Shown piece after piece: positions 35,538 through 44,608 of a stretch of DNA of 64,000 nt. The translations under genes were made by a program, and so were the position numbers. Each line of letters starts with the position of its first letter. Within the stretch, counting starts at the first letter, position 1. Where the stretch lies: NCBI RefSeq assembly GCF_001306175.1, contig NZ_LGKN01000003.1:310001-374000 (forward strand), in the 5' to 3' direction. This stretch comes from Ardenticatena maritima (lineage in GTDB: Bacteria > Chloroflexota > Anaerolineae > Ardenticatenales > Ardenticatenaceae). The notes under the pieces were generated by a model. The model was not told where the DNA came from. It saw nothing but the letters and a program-made list of their open reading frames with translations, and made no database searches.

Positions 35538-36842
35538 ATGCGTATTGCATTTGTTGTACATAAATTCCCCCCCGAAAGTTTGGGGGGAACCGAAATCTAC
35601 ACATGGAGCCTGGCGCGGGCTTTGGCGCGTATCGGGCATGACGTCCATGTGTTCTACCCGTTTTGGGTGGAACCAGATGCCGCCGTTCCTGCCCGTCTCG
35701 AGCGGGATGGCATACACGTATGGCGTGCATTGCTTCCTCACCAGCAAGAAAACGCCGCTCGTCAATTTTGGCATACATTCCGTAATGGTGCGATTGAGCG
35801 ACAGTTCACGCAATTTTTGCAAGAAGTGCACCCCGAGATTATTCATTTTCAGCATGTGCAAGGTGTTTCAGCACGTCTGCTGGAATTGGCAAAGGCGATT
35901 CCAACACTTTTGACACTCCATGACTACTGGTTCTTTTGCCCCAATAGCCAGCTGATTCGTCCTGATGGGCAGGTGTGTGGGGGGCCACAGTGGGGGCTCA
36001 ATTGTGTAGATTGTGCAACGGTGCGCGCTGATTTGCGTGCGCTTCGTTATGCACGCCCATTAGTAGCGCTTCCTTTTGTGTATCGCAATGCCTATTTGCG
36101 TCGTCTTTTGAAATATGTGCAGGTGTTTATTGCCCCAAGCCAGTTTTTGCGGCAACAGTACATTGCGCATGGTTTTCCCGCGGAACGTATCATCCTGCTG
36201 GAAAATGGTTTGGACACATCACGGTTGCAGGAGGCCGGGGAACTGCCACCTCCCCCACGGCGTCCCCACTTTGGCTTTTTGGGGTCGCTAGCGTGGCAAA
36301 AAGGGGTCCACGTGCTGATTGAAGCGTTCAATCGTCTTCCTCCCGATGCCGCCGCACTGACGATCTACGGCAGCGACCAGGCGTTTCCCGACTATGCGGA
36401 CTCGCTTCGTAAACGCGCCCGCCATCCCCTCATTCGGTTTGCCGGCGCGATTGATTATCGGGAAACGGGGGCGGCTTTGCGGCAGATGGATTGTCTTGTT
36501 GTGCCATCACTCTGGTTTGAAAATTCGCCGCTGGTGATTCAAGAAGCCTATGCCATGAACGTACCGGTGGTTGCGTCGCGGTTGGGAGCATTAGAAGAGA
36601 AGGTGGTAGATGGCAAAACCGGGCGGCTCTTCCCACCCGGTGATGTAGATGCCCTGGCCGCTGTACTTTACGACCTTATTATGAATCCTCAGCAACTCGT
36701 GGAGATGCGCACCCACATTCCGCCGGTGGTCACGATCGAATCGCATGCCACTCTCTTGCTCGATGTGTACGAACAGTTGTGCCGAGGCGAGCCGGTCTAT
36801 CAATCTACTGTAGCGCTCCCCGCATTTACCCCCGAAACTTGA
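35538..36842 (+). CDS. Glycosyltransferase, GT4 type
   Basis: A 434-residue GT-B glycosyltransferase starting IAFVVHKFPPESLGGTEIYTWSLARALA. It has TLHDYWFFCPNSQLI with a nearby Cys-x2-Cys (CVDC) and the donor site PSLWFENSPLVIQEAYAMNVPVV. The CVDC motif after GGPQWGL recurs in a subgroup of GT4 enzymes. It is the last gene of the six-gene operon. Its 3' end overlaps the converging FHA gene by 17 bp. Confidence 0.9.
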   Translation: MRIAFVVHKFPPESLGGTEIYTWSLARALARIGHDVHVFYPFWVEPDAAVPARLERDGIHVWRALLPHQQENAARQFWHTFRNGAIERQFTQFLQEVHPEIIHFQHVQGVSARLLELAKAIPTLLTLHDYWFFCPNSQLIRPDGQVCGGPQWGLNCVDCATVRADLRALRYARPLVALPFVYRNAYLRRLLKYVQVFIAPSQFLRQQYIAHGFPAERIILLENGLDTSRLQEAGELPPPPRRPHFGFLGSLAWQKGVHVLIEAFNRLPPDAAALTIYGSDQAFPDYADSLRKRARHPLIRFAGAIDYRETGAALRQMDCLVVPSLWFENSPLVIQEAYAMNVPVVASRLGALEEKVVDGKTGRLFPPGDVDALAAVLYDLIMNPQQLVEMRTHIPPVVTIESHATLLLDVYEQLCRGEPVYQSTVALPAFTPET

Positions 36843-37284
36843 ATATCGCGCGCCCCACTTGCACGAGGTCGCCGCTATCGAGTGGGGCGGGCGTGTTGGC
36901 GGAAAGAGGCCGCCCGTTTAAGCGTGTGGGGTTCGTTGCGCCCAGGTCTTCAATCCACCAGCGCCCCTCACGAAATTGAATGCGCGCATGTTCGGCGGAC
37001 ACATACGTATCCGGGACGACCACGTCGTTGCTCAGGTCGCGCCCGATGGTGGTGATCGTATGCACGGCGAAACGTTGCCCCTCAATCAGGTTGGCTTCTT
37101 CGCCTTCAATGACTTCGAGCAGGGCGCTCTGCTGGCGTGGCGCGGCGGGTATCGTTTCCCCCTGTGCGCTTTGCTTGACGTCACGCCAAACGAGTTGCGC
37201 CACTGCGAAGAGGAATGCATACAACAACAGCGCAAGCCCTATGCGAACGATGAAAATGGTTAGCGTGAATGCTTCGGTTGCCAT
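36826..37284 (-). CDS. FhaB-like membrane-anchored FHA protein
   Basis: A 152-residue protein with an N-terminal transmembrane helix (about 8-30), a short linker and a C-terminal FHA domain (about 70-150) that binds phosphothreonine. FHA residues visible are TIGRDLSNDVVV, YVSAEHARI and LNGRPL. The layout equals actinobacterial FhaB, which connects Ser/Thr kinases to cell-wall and division proteins. It overlaps the fhaA-like gene by 25 bp. No kinase, phosphatase, pbpA or rodA gene is adjacent, unlike the actinobacterial operon. Confidence 0.88.
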   Translation of the reverse strand: MATEAFTLTIFIVRIGLALLLYAFLFAVAQLVWRDVKQSAQGETIPAAPRQQSALLEVIEGEEANLIEGQRFAVHTITTIGRDLSNDVVVPDTYVSAEHARIQFREGRWWIEDLGATNPTRLNGRPLSANTPAPLDSGDLVQVGRAIFKFRG

Positions 37285-38012
37285 GTCTCCGGTATCTCAA
37301 AAATCAGTTCCACGTTTGCAAACCGAATACGGTCGCCATCTTGCAACACGCATTCATCTTGAATGCGTTGCCCGTTGACAAATGTCCCGTTTGCACTTTC
37401 CAGGTCGCGTAGCACGTATTGCCCCTGGCGTAATTTGATTTGCGCGTGATGACGGCTTACCCCTTCGCTTTCGATGATAATGTCGTTGTCCATACTGCGC
37501 CCAATCGTCATAAATGGGAGATCAAGAGGAATCAGGCGGTCGCCCCAGCGCAGGCGTGCGCCAGTCGCCATCACCGAAGGCGTTTCGGGCGTTTCAATCG
37601 CCATTGGGGCGGTGAACATCATGGTTTGGTCTTGGGCGGAGAGGTCAACTAATTTGGCGTCAACTTCAACGCTGCCGCGCGAAATAGCCGGGTCGGGTTT
37701 GAATTCAATATGCGGGCGCCCGGCAAATGTCAGTCCGCGTTTTTCGCCCAGTTTCAACAAGTAGGAAACCATTTCACGCTCGAGAGTCTGCCAGTATCCC
37801 TCAAACTCTGCCGCATCTTCCGGATTGAGCCGCACAACATAATGGTTGGGCGCCAGCAATTTGCCGGCGGTGAGGATACGCCCATCTTCCATGGCATACC
37901 CCAGCCGCTTGGCGATATCGGCCGGTTCCAACCGCCCACCAAAGAGCCGGAAAAAAGGCTGCTCTAGCAGGCGCTCGATTTGCTCTTCCAGGGATGACCA
38001 TCGTTTGGACAT
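37260..38012 (-). CDS. FhaA-like protein: FhaA N-terminal domain plus FHA domain
   Basis: A 250-residue protein. Residues about 1-115 match the N-terminal domain of FhaA (EEQIERLLEQPFFRLFGGRLEPADIAKRL, then NHYVVRLNPEDA). Residues about 165-245 form an FHA domain with TIGRSMDNDIII, GVSRHHAQI and SANGTFVNG, so all phosphothreonine-binding residues are present. ATG 38012 has GGAG 9 nt upstream. GTG 38027 is an alternative. It is cotranscribed with the fhaB-like gene. Confidence 0.9.
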   Translation of the reverse strand: MSKRWSSLEEQIERLLEQPFFRLFGGRLEPADIAKRLGYAMEDGRILTAGKLLAPNHYVVRLNPEDAAEFEGYWQTLEREMVSYLLKLGEKRGLTFAGRPHIEFKPDPAISRGSVEVDAKLVDLSAQDQTMMFTAPMAIETPETPSVMATGARLRWGDRLIPLDLPFMTIGRSMDNDIIIESEGVSRHHAQIKLRQGQYVLRDLESANGTFVNGQRIQDECVLQDGDRIRFANVELIFEIPETWQPKHSR

Positions 38013-38213
38013 ACGGGTTCTCCGCACATGTGGTTTGCTTGACGTGCATTATACGCCCCTCACCACGGCAGGCAAAGCCCAAGCCGCATGGGGTTTTCGC
38101 CGAAGATGAAGAAACAGGACAAAAGTTTGTTGGTTTCAGGGACGAGGGACAATTGTTTGCATTTCTTTGTGAGAAAAAAGCACTCTTTTTTGCCTAAAAA
38201 ATATGCTAGATTA

Positions 38214-38242
38214 TTGACATAACCGCCAATTTACTTTACAAT
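38214..38242 (+). promoter_or_regulatory. Near-consensus promoter of the NTPase/NACHT-cyclase pair
   Basis: A perfect TTGACA (38214-38219), a 17-bp spacer and TACAAT (38237-38242, five of six) lie in an A+T-rich 270-bp gap, 44 bp before the NTPase ATG. This is one of the strongest sigma70-type promoters in the window. Confidence 0.8.
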
Positions 38243-38286
38243 AAAGCGCGCATGGATTTGTTGAAAAATCGAAGAGAGGGATGAGG

Positions 38287-39630
38287 ATGTCCACACCATC
38301 CACACGCCTGTACCCACGGGCGGCACGCACATTCGAAGAAGCCTACGCCAACGCCGATTACCGCCTGCCCTTGCAAGACGAGCAACTGGACGCCTTCTAT
38401 GTTGCCCGTTTTGAAAGCGGCGCACGCCTGCGTCTGTTGAAGCAAGAACTGGTATGGGGAGCAGAACGCGGTCTCACGACGAAATTCCTCATCTCCGGGC
38501 ATGTCGGGTGTGGCAAGAGCACCGAATTGAACCGCCTGGTGCGCGAGATTGAACGGGATGAAACCTTGCGCCATCGCCTCTTCGTGGTCTCCTACTCTGT
38601 CAATGAAATTCTCGATCTTCAGGATGTGGACTACACCGACATTGTCTTTTCGATTGTGGTGGGCGTGTACAACCACCTGGAAAAGCTCGATCTCAGTTTC
38701 CCGCGCGACCGCATTGACGCCGTGATTGAATGGATTCAGAAGGAAATTGAGCGCTTTACGACAACCACACTGGGCGCGGAGATTGAAGTGGGGAGCGATG
38801 TCGGGGTCTCTAAATTGCTGCGTTTCATCAATGTGCTGGGGGTCAAGGTGCGGGGCGGTGGCACGATTGGGCGTGAGGTGCGCTACAAGGTGAAAAAACG
38901 CGCCCCCGAGTTGCGCGAATTGGTCAATGAGGTGTTGCGTCAGTTGAAGGCGCTGAGTGGGATGAATGTGCTCCTGGTCATTGACGACCTGGACAAACTC
39001 CCCAAGCGCGAAGCCTTGCGTGTGTTTCGTGACGATGGCCCCTTCTTGACCTTGCTGGATTGCATGGCTATCTACACCGCGCCCGTGTCGCTCATGTATG
39101 AGCTTGGGCATAGCGTGGTCACCGAAGCTTATCACTTCTATCCGGTCCCCATGTTCCGCGTCTCTTCGCGCCAGCCGGGGGAAAACAGCCACTTGCACGA
39201 TATCGAGAAGATGAAGGAGATCGTCTATCGGCGCGTTTCCCCGGAGTTGTTTGAAGATGGCGTGGTGGACCGTTTGGTACGCCTGAGCGGTGGTGTGGTG
39301 CGCCACCTCATCAAAATGGTGCAAGATGCCTCGCTCTATTGCGCAACATTCGGACACCCGCGCATCTCTCACGAAGTTGTTGAATGGGGCGTCAATGAAT
39401 TCAAGCGCGATTTTAGCCGCCGACTTTCGCTCAAAGATTACGCCCGCTTGAAGCGTATTCATGCGATCAAAGCGTATGAGGATGGCGAAGAAGCGTGGGA
39501 GTATCTACAATCGCTGTGCGTCCTTGAATACGTGGACGCTGACTATTGGTATGATGTGCATCCCATCGTTCAACTGCTGATTGCCGAGCGAGAACCGTTC
39601 TTGAATGATTTCATGGACACGAACGGATGA
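38287..39630 (+). CDS. P-loop NTPase (AAA/STAND-like), partner of the NACHT-cyclase protein
   Basis: A 447-residue ATPase. Walker A GHVGCGKST is at residues 71-79 and Walker B LLVIDDLDKL at about 229-238. A central insertion (about 165-205) is followed by a charged helix. The C-terminal third looks helical, possibly a winged-helix/lid region. I do not see an HTH or nuclease domain. ATG 38287 is preceded by GAGAGG at good spacing. ATG 38281 is too close to it. The stop overlaps the next start by 4 bp, so it is produced together with the 1179-residue protein and probably acts with it. Function is unknown. Confidence 0.8.
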   Translation: MSTPSTRLYPRAARTFEEAYANADYRLPLQDEQLDAFYVARFESGARLRLLKQELVWGAERGLTTKFLISGHVGCGKSTELNRLVREIERDETLRHRLFVVSYSVNEILDLQDVDYTDIVFSIVVGVYNHLEKLDLSFPRDRIDAVIEWIQKEIERFTTTTLGAEIEVGSDVGVSKLLRFINVLGVKVRGGGTIGREVRYKVKKRAPELRELVNEVLRQLKALSGMNVLLVIDDLDKLPKREALRVFRDDGPFLTLLDCMAIYTAPVSLMYELGHSVVTEAYHFYPVPMFRVSSRQPGENSHLHDIEKMKEIVYRRVSPELFEDGVVDRLVRLSGGVVRHLIKMVQDASLYCATFGHPRISHEVVEWGVNEFKRDFSRRLSLKDYARLKRIHAIKAYEDGEEAWEYLQSLCVLEYVDADYWYDVHPIVQLLIAEREPFLNDFMDTNG

Positions 39631-42600
39631 AGCGCATGGCGGCTGATGACCATCTGACAACTCGCACAGCCCTGGAAGCCCAATTCGGGCATCAGATTGC
39701 GCTGTTGCTCAAGATGATTGAATTGAGCAACCTGGGCGGTATTGCGACGGTTGAGTGCAACAACTTGCAACTGCGTCGCCGTCTCTTCCGCTATTTCGAT
39801 GAGCGCCTTGCCGAACGCGGCATGTTGCTCTACCCCTTGCGCATTGACCGCCATGACTTGAACCTGGTGCGTGTGTTGCGCAATATCACCGACCAACCCG
39901 GTTTCAAAGACTTGGAATTGTTGGGGCGGTATCGCCGTATTGTTTTCTTCGTCTATGGGTTGGAAGACTACACACCACGCCAGCAAAAAAAGTTTTTGGA
40001 ATTTCTCAACCTCTTCCGCGATGCCACCACCATCATCAAAGAGCCCATCATCATCTGGGCAACCAGTGATTTCATCGCCCGCATGGCGAGCGAAGCCCCC
40101 GATTTTTGGTCATGGAAGGGCTTGCTTTTCTCGTTTGATGACGATACCCCCCTGCAATTCGACGAAGCCTTACTGCCCGCCGAACAATACCTCTACAACA
40201 TCGCACGCGACCCTTCCATTGCGGTCTGGTCGGAAGTGTATGTCCCCTTGCAACTCACGCACGTGCGTTTGAAGGAAGAACGCAACGGGAACATTGCCCG
40301 CGAAAAAGAACGCAGAGCTCCGCTGTATAGTCGCCTGCAAACGCTTGGCGAAACAACCGCTGTGAAATGGGAGCGCTTCGAGCGCCACGAAGCCCTTGCG
40401 GTACTTCGTGAGTGCCAGCGTGGGGTTGTGGTTGGCGACCCCGGCGCGGGGAAGACCACGATTTTACGCATGATGGCGCACCGTATGGCGGTTGAACAGT
40501 GGGAACGCATTCAGCAAGGTGCAATCGCGCCGCACGAGCCGCGCTTGTTGCCCATTTTTGTGCGCCTGAATGCCTTGCGCAAGGGATACACGCTTGTTGA
40601 GTTGATTACCGAACAGTTGATGCGTACCACCGGGCTGGACACATTCACCGTAGACGACGTGCAGGCGCTGCTGAAAGGAGAGCGCCTTACGTTGCCCGAT
40701 GACCCCACGCCCGTGCGATTGCTCTTGTTGCTGGATGGGCTGAACGAAGTGGAATTTGATTTGCAGCGCGATGTCCTCTCCTGGTTCTACCAACTGGGGC
40801 GTGAACACCGCTTGATTGTGAGCACGCGGAATGATTATGCCCGCTTTTTGCCCCGTTTTTTGACGATGTACCTAGTGGAGCCGCTGGGTGATGAGGAAAT
40901 CAAGGCGTTTCTGGAACGCTATGTGGGGCATCGCAATAGCGCCACCTTGTACCAGCAAATTATCGAGGATAATTCTTTGCACGACCTGGCGCGCTCGCCG
41001 TTGTTGCTCTTCATGTTGACGCAGATTGCCGATGAGGCAACCGGCTTCAAATTGCCGTCCGACCATGCCCACCTCTATCGCTTGTTTACCGAGCAGTTGC
41101 TGGCGCGCATTGAGGAAGAATGGTGGAATATTTTTGGGCGTAGTAAAGCGCGCATCAAACTGGATGTTTCGCGTGTGGCGTTGGCGCGCCTGGCCATCAC
41201 CATGCAGCGCGAACGTCGGGCGACCTTGAATGTGCGGCGTTGCTTCTGGCTCATCAAGGAAGCCGCCTATCTGCAAAGCGCCCAAGGCTCGGTGCAAGAT
41301 ATTTTTGAGGGCTTGCTGTTCAGCGGGCTGATTCGGCTCACACCCAACCGCAAGGCGGTTGAATTTATGCACCAGGCGGTACGCGAATTTTACGCCGCCT
41401 GGTATTTGGTGACATACGAGGAGCCGATTGAATTCTACCTTGATGAGAGTGGGTTGACGCACTGGCAGGGCACAGCGGCGCTCTATTTGGGATTGCACCC
41501 CGATAAAGGCATCGCTTTTCGCCAGTTGCTGGGCGAGGAAGGCGCATACCAGCGCTATTGGCTGGCGGCGCGTGCATTGGAGCATGTGGGGCTGGAATCA
41601 AAAGCGTGGCAAGAGATAGAGCAGGCGTTTCTGCATGATGAGAAATGGTTGGCGCGCTTCAAGTTGGCGTGCGGGTTGGCGATGGAATGGCGTGGGAAGT
41701 TGAGCGACGCCGTGCTCTATTTGCAGGACGCCATCGCATACGACCCCGAATTGGCTATTGCGTCTTACGAATTGGGCATTGTCTATCGGTTGCTTGGCGA
41801 TTTGGAGATGGCGGCTGTCGCGTTGCGCTCGGCGATTCGCATTGACCCCACTCTGGTTGATTCGTACAACCAGTTGGGCATTGTCTACTTCGAGATGCAA
41901 GATTACACGCGCGCCATGTATGTCTTCCAGGCGGCGATTGACCTGGAACCCGAGAACCCGCATCACTACTTCAACTTGGGGCTGGCGTACAAGATGCTGG
42001 GGCAGTACGATGAAGCGTGGGCGATGTTTGAAGAAGTCCTGCGTCGCGATTCCGGGTATCGTGAAGCGCGTGAACAACAACAGTTGATTGCCCTGGCTCG
42101 CAACTTTGACCGAATCGCTTTTCTGGAACGCATCTTGCTCTTCCGTTCCCTTTCATTGGAGCACCTTGTCCTGTTGAGCCACTCGCTGGAAGAACGCACC
42201 TATGCACCTGGGGAGATGATCGTCTGGCAGGGTGAAGAAGGCGATCACCTTTTCATCATCGAATCCGGCGAAGTGGAAGTGATCGCGCGTGACGCCGAGA
42301 CGGGCGCTTTGCGGGTGCTCAACCGCTTGGGCACAGGGGATTACTTCGGCGAAATTGCCTTGCTGGAAGAGGGCGCGCGTCGCACGGCGTCGGTGCGTGC
42401 TGTGACGCCGGTGCGTGTGCTGGCGTTGCATCGCACAGATTTCATGCGCATCAAGGAAGAATCGCCTGACGTGGTCAGTATGCTTGTGCAGACACGCAAT
42501 GACCGCTTGGAAGCCGATGTGCGCCACACGTTGGAAGAAAATATCCAGCGTTTTCGTGAGTGGCGGCGTCAGGCGAGTGAGCATATTCAGCAATACAAGC

Positions 42601-43166
42601 AGGGCGAGCATCAGATGACGGTGTTGGCGGCGGATATTCGCAATTCTACGCCGCTGACGCAACAATTTGGCGCCACACGTTGGCTGCGGTTCTTGAAAGA
42701 TTTTTATAGCGACATGATCGAAGTGGTGGGGAATCGTGGCATCATCTATCAGTATGTGGGCGACCAGATTGTTGCTTTGTTTGAAAAACCGTTAGATGCG
42801 GTTGCGTGTGCGGTGGATATGCAAACCACCTACATGCGTTTGTTGCACCAGTGGGAAATGCGCCTGGAAACACCTCTGGAAAGTGGGTTGGGGGTTGGTA
42901 TTGCCACCGGCACAATTGCGATTGAGGATACGGACTTTGATGCGGTGTTGGCGGGTACGCCCGTTGTGCTGGCAACGCGGTTGAGCGCACGCAGTAAAGA
43001 GCGTAATGCAGTGTATCTCGATGAAACAACGTTCAAAGCCATTTTGGGAAGCCCTTACTGGGCGGAGATGTTGGAGCATCCCATCTTGCTGAAAGGGTTT
43101 CATGAACCGGTGCGTGTCTATCGGCTGGCGCGTGTTGCGGGGCAGCCAACTGAAAGTGTTGTGTGA
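39627..43166 (+). CDS. NACHT-type STAND NTPase - TPR - cyclic-nucleotide-binding - class III cyclase fusion protein
   Basis: An 1179-residue multidomain protein. Residues 1-200 resemble a degenerate NTPase-like domain (RRIVFFVYGLEDYT, DFWSWKGLLFSF) without Walker A. Residues about 255-600 form a NACHT NTPase with GDPGAGKTT (270-278), LLLLLDGLNE (365-374) and the closing MHQAVREFYAAWYL. TPRs follow at about 690-815. A cyclic-nucleotide-binding domain (about 840-960) keeps the phosphate cassette GDYFGEIALLEEGARRTASV. The C-terminal class III cyclase domain (about 995-1165) has both metal Asp motifs (AADIRNST, YVGDQIVALF). The base-selecting Lys is Gln, and the usual VNxAxR motif reads VVLATR, so Asn is Val. 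It starts inside the NTPase gene stop. A signalling or NLR-like defence role is inference. Confidence 0.85.
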   Translation: MKRMAADDHLTTRTALEAQFGHQIALLLKMIELSNLGGIATVECNNLQLRRRLFRYFDERLAERGMLLYPLRIDRHDLNLVRVLRNITDQPGFKDLELLGRYRRIVFFVYGLEDYTPRQQKKFLEFLNLFRDATTIIKEPIIIWATSDFIARMASEAPDFWSWKGLLFSFDDDTPLQFDEALLPAEQYLYNIARDPSIAVWSEVYVPLQLTHVRLKEERNGNIAREKERRAPLYSRLQTLGETTAVKWERFERHEALAVLRECQRGVVVGDPGAGKTTILRMMAHRMAVEQWERIQQGAIAPHEPRLLPIFVRLNALRKGYTLVELITEQLMRTTGLDTFTVDDVQALLKGERLTLPDDPTPVRLLLLLDGLNEVEFDLQRDVLSWFYQLGREHRLIVSTRNDYARFLPRFLTMYLVEPLGDEEIKAFLERYVGHRNSATLYQQIIEDNSLHDLARSPLLLFMLTQIADEATGFKLPSDHAHLYRLFTEQLLARIEEEWWNIFGRSKARIKLDVSRVALARLAITMQRERRATLNVRRCFWLIKEAAYLQSAQGSVQDIFEGLLFSGLIRLTPNRKAVEFMHQAVREFYAAWYLVTYEEPIEFYLDESGLTHWQGTAALYLGLHPDKGIAFRQLLGEEGAYQRYWLAARALEHVGLESKAWQEIEQAFLHDEKWLARFKLACGLAMEWRGKLSDAVLYLQDAIAYDPELAIASYELGIVYRLLGDLEMAAVALRSAIRIDPTLVDSYNQLGIVYFEMQDYTRAMYVFQAAIDLEPENPHHYFNLGLAYKMLGQYDEAWAMFEEVLRRDSGYREAREQQQLIALARNFDRIAFLERILLFRSLSLEHLVLLSHSLEERTYAPGEMIVWQGEEGDHLFIIESGEVEVIARDAETGALRVLNRLGTGDYFGEIALLEEGARRTASVRAVTPVRVLALHRTDFMRIKEESPDVVSMLVQTRNDRLEADVRHTLEENIQRFREWRRQASEHIQQYKQGEHQMTVLAADIRNSTPLTQQFGATRWLRFLKDFYSDMIEVVGNRGIIYQYVGDQIVALFEKPLDAVACAVDMQTTYMRLLHQWEMRLETPLESGLGVGIATGTIAIEDTDFDAVLAGTPVVLATRLSARSKERNAVYLDETTFKAILGSPYWAEMLEHPILLKGFHEPVRVYRLARVAGQPTESVV

Positions 43167-43194
43167 GCAAGACGGCGCAGTGTGCAGACGAGGC

Positions 43195-43229
43195 AGCCCT
43201 GACAGGGCTTTGGGGCACCTGTCAGGGCT
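43195..43229. repeat. Perfect 12-bp inverted repeat between converging genes
   Basis: AGCCCTGACAGG (43195-43206) and CCTGTCAGGGCT (43218-43229) are separated by 11 bp. It lies between the cyclase gene and the converging P450 gene and is probably a bidirectional transcription terminator lacking long T-tracts. Confidence 0.7.
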
Positions 43230-43237
43230 GTTGGCGT

Positions 43238-44608
43238 TTAGCGCGGACGTTTGCTAATGGTCATCAACATGCCATGTGCGGGGCGCAGTGTCACCGAAGG
43301 CCAGAGCGCAATGGGATGCCCCGGCACCAAATTCAATTCGTAGTGTTGTGCCAGGCTCGCCAGAATCAGCATGATTTCTTGCATGGCGAAATGCTTGCCG
43401 ATGCAGATGCGCGGTCCGCCGCCGAATGGGAAGTAGGCAAAGCGGTGCGCCGGCTGACGGGTTTCGTCGAGCCAGCGTTCGGGGTCGAAGCCTTCGGGGT
43501 TGTCCCAAAATGCTGGATGGCGGTGTGTGACGTATGCGCTGGTAATCACGAAGCCCCCGGCGGGAATGTGATACCCCATGATACAATCTTCTTCGCGCGC
43601 TTGCCGCCCCACGACCCAAGCCGGCGGATAGAGCCGCAAAGATTCTTTGATGACCGCCTCGGTGTAGCGCAACTTGGGGATATCTTCCCATGTCGGCAGA
43701 CGCCCGCCAAGGACTTCGTCCAGTTCCGCGTAGAGCCGTCGGCGCACGTCTGGGTGTTGTGAAAGCAGCATCCATGTCCAGGTGAGGGCGGTGGCGGTGG
43801 TTTCGTGCCCCGCCAGGAAGATGGTCATCACCTCATCGCGGAGCATGGTATCGTCCATGAAGGTGCCGTCGTCCTCATACCGGGCGCGCATCAGCAAGCC
43901 GAGCAAATCTTCGCGGGGTTGGTTTGCGCGTCGGCGTTGTTCGATAATGCCATACACAATTTCATCCAGCGCGGCGACCGCGCGTTCAAAGCGGCGTCCG
44001 GCGGGGGTGGGAATCCAGCGTTCGGGGTAGATAGCCATGGGCATGCGGGTATGGGCGAACGCCAGGATTTCATCCAGCGCGGCGCGTATGGTGGCGGCGG
44101 CGTCGCCAACGTCCACGCCAAACATGGTGTCGGCGATGATGTCCAGGGTGAGCCGCATCATTTCCTGGGCAATGTCAAGCGGCTGGTTCTCTTCGAGGGT
44201 GTCCCACGTTGCCATGAAGGCGCGGATGTGTGTCCGCATGGTGTCGGCAAACTGTTGAACGTGGCGCGGGGTGAAGATGGGCTGAATGAGGTGGCGTTGA
44301 CGCCGCCAATGTTCCCCTTCCGCCGTAATCAAGCCTTGCCCCAAAACGAGCGCAATGCGTTGGTAGGCTTCGCTTTTGACATAATTTTGATGATTGTCGC
44401 GCAAGATGTGTTGCACGCCGTCGGGATGGGCAACGAGTGTGATGGTGCGCCCTGGAAACTGTATGGCGACGATATCCCCATGTTGCGCAAATGTTTCCAG
44501 TAGAGCGCGTGTGCGGTGGCGGGCAAACTGGCGAAAGTCGCCTTTCCACCAGGAAAGTTTGACGACCGGCGGTTGGAGCCCTGTCGGTTTAGCGTGTCTC
44601 ACTGACAT
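43238..44608 (-). CDS. Cytochrome P450
   Basis: A 456-residue heme-thiolate monooxygenase. It has the oxygen-binding helix AGHETTATAL, the ExxR motif ESLRLYPP and the heme ligand region FPFGGGPRICIGKHFA with its Cys. The sequence resembles soluble bacterial CYP102/CYP110-like enzymes with fatty-acid or terpenoid substrates, but the substrate is not known. ATG 44608 lies 20 bp inside the upstream protease gene and has AGGGGGG upstream. A TTG at 44632 is possible. It is the last gene of the OsmC-protease-P450 operon. No ferredoxin or reductase gene is adjacent. Confidence 0.93.
   Translation of the reverse strand: MSVRHAKPTGLQPPVVKLSWWKGDFRQFARHRTRALLETFAQHGDIVAIQFPGRTITLVAHPDGVQHILRDNHQNYVKSEAYQRIALVLGQGLITAEGEHWRRQRHLIQPIFTPRHVQQFADTMRTHIRAFMATWDTLEENQPLDIAQEMMRLTLDIIADTMFGVDVGDAAATIRAALDEILAFAHTRMPMAIYPERWIPTPAGRRFERAVAALDEIVYGIIEQRRRANQPREDLLGLLMRARYEDDGTFMDDTMLRDEVMTIFLAGHETTATALTWTWMLLSQHPDVRRRLYAELDEVLGGRLPTWEDIPKLRYTEAVIKESLRLYPPAWVVGRQAREEDCIMGYHIPAGGFVITSAYVTHRHPAFWDNPEGFDPERWLDETRQPAHRFAYFPFGGGPRICIGKHFAMQEIMLILASLAQHYELNLVPGHPIALWPSVTLRPAHGMLMTISKRPR

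Noticed and set aside
43167-43237. Small RNA gene between the cyclase and P450 genes
   Set aside because: The 12-bp inverted repeat between converging genes is explained more simply as a shared terminator, and no promoter is visible.
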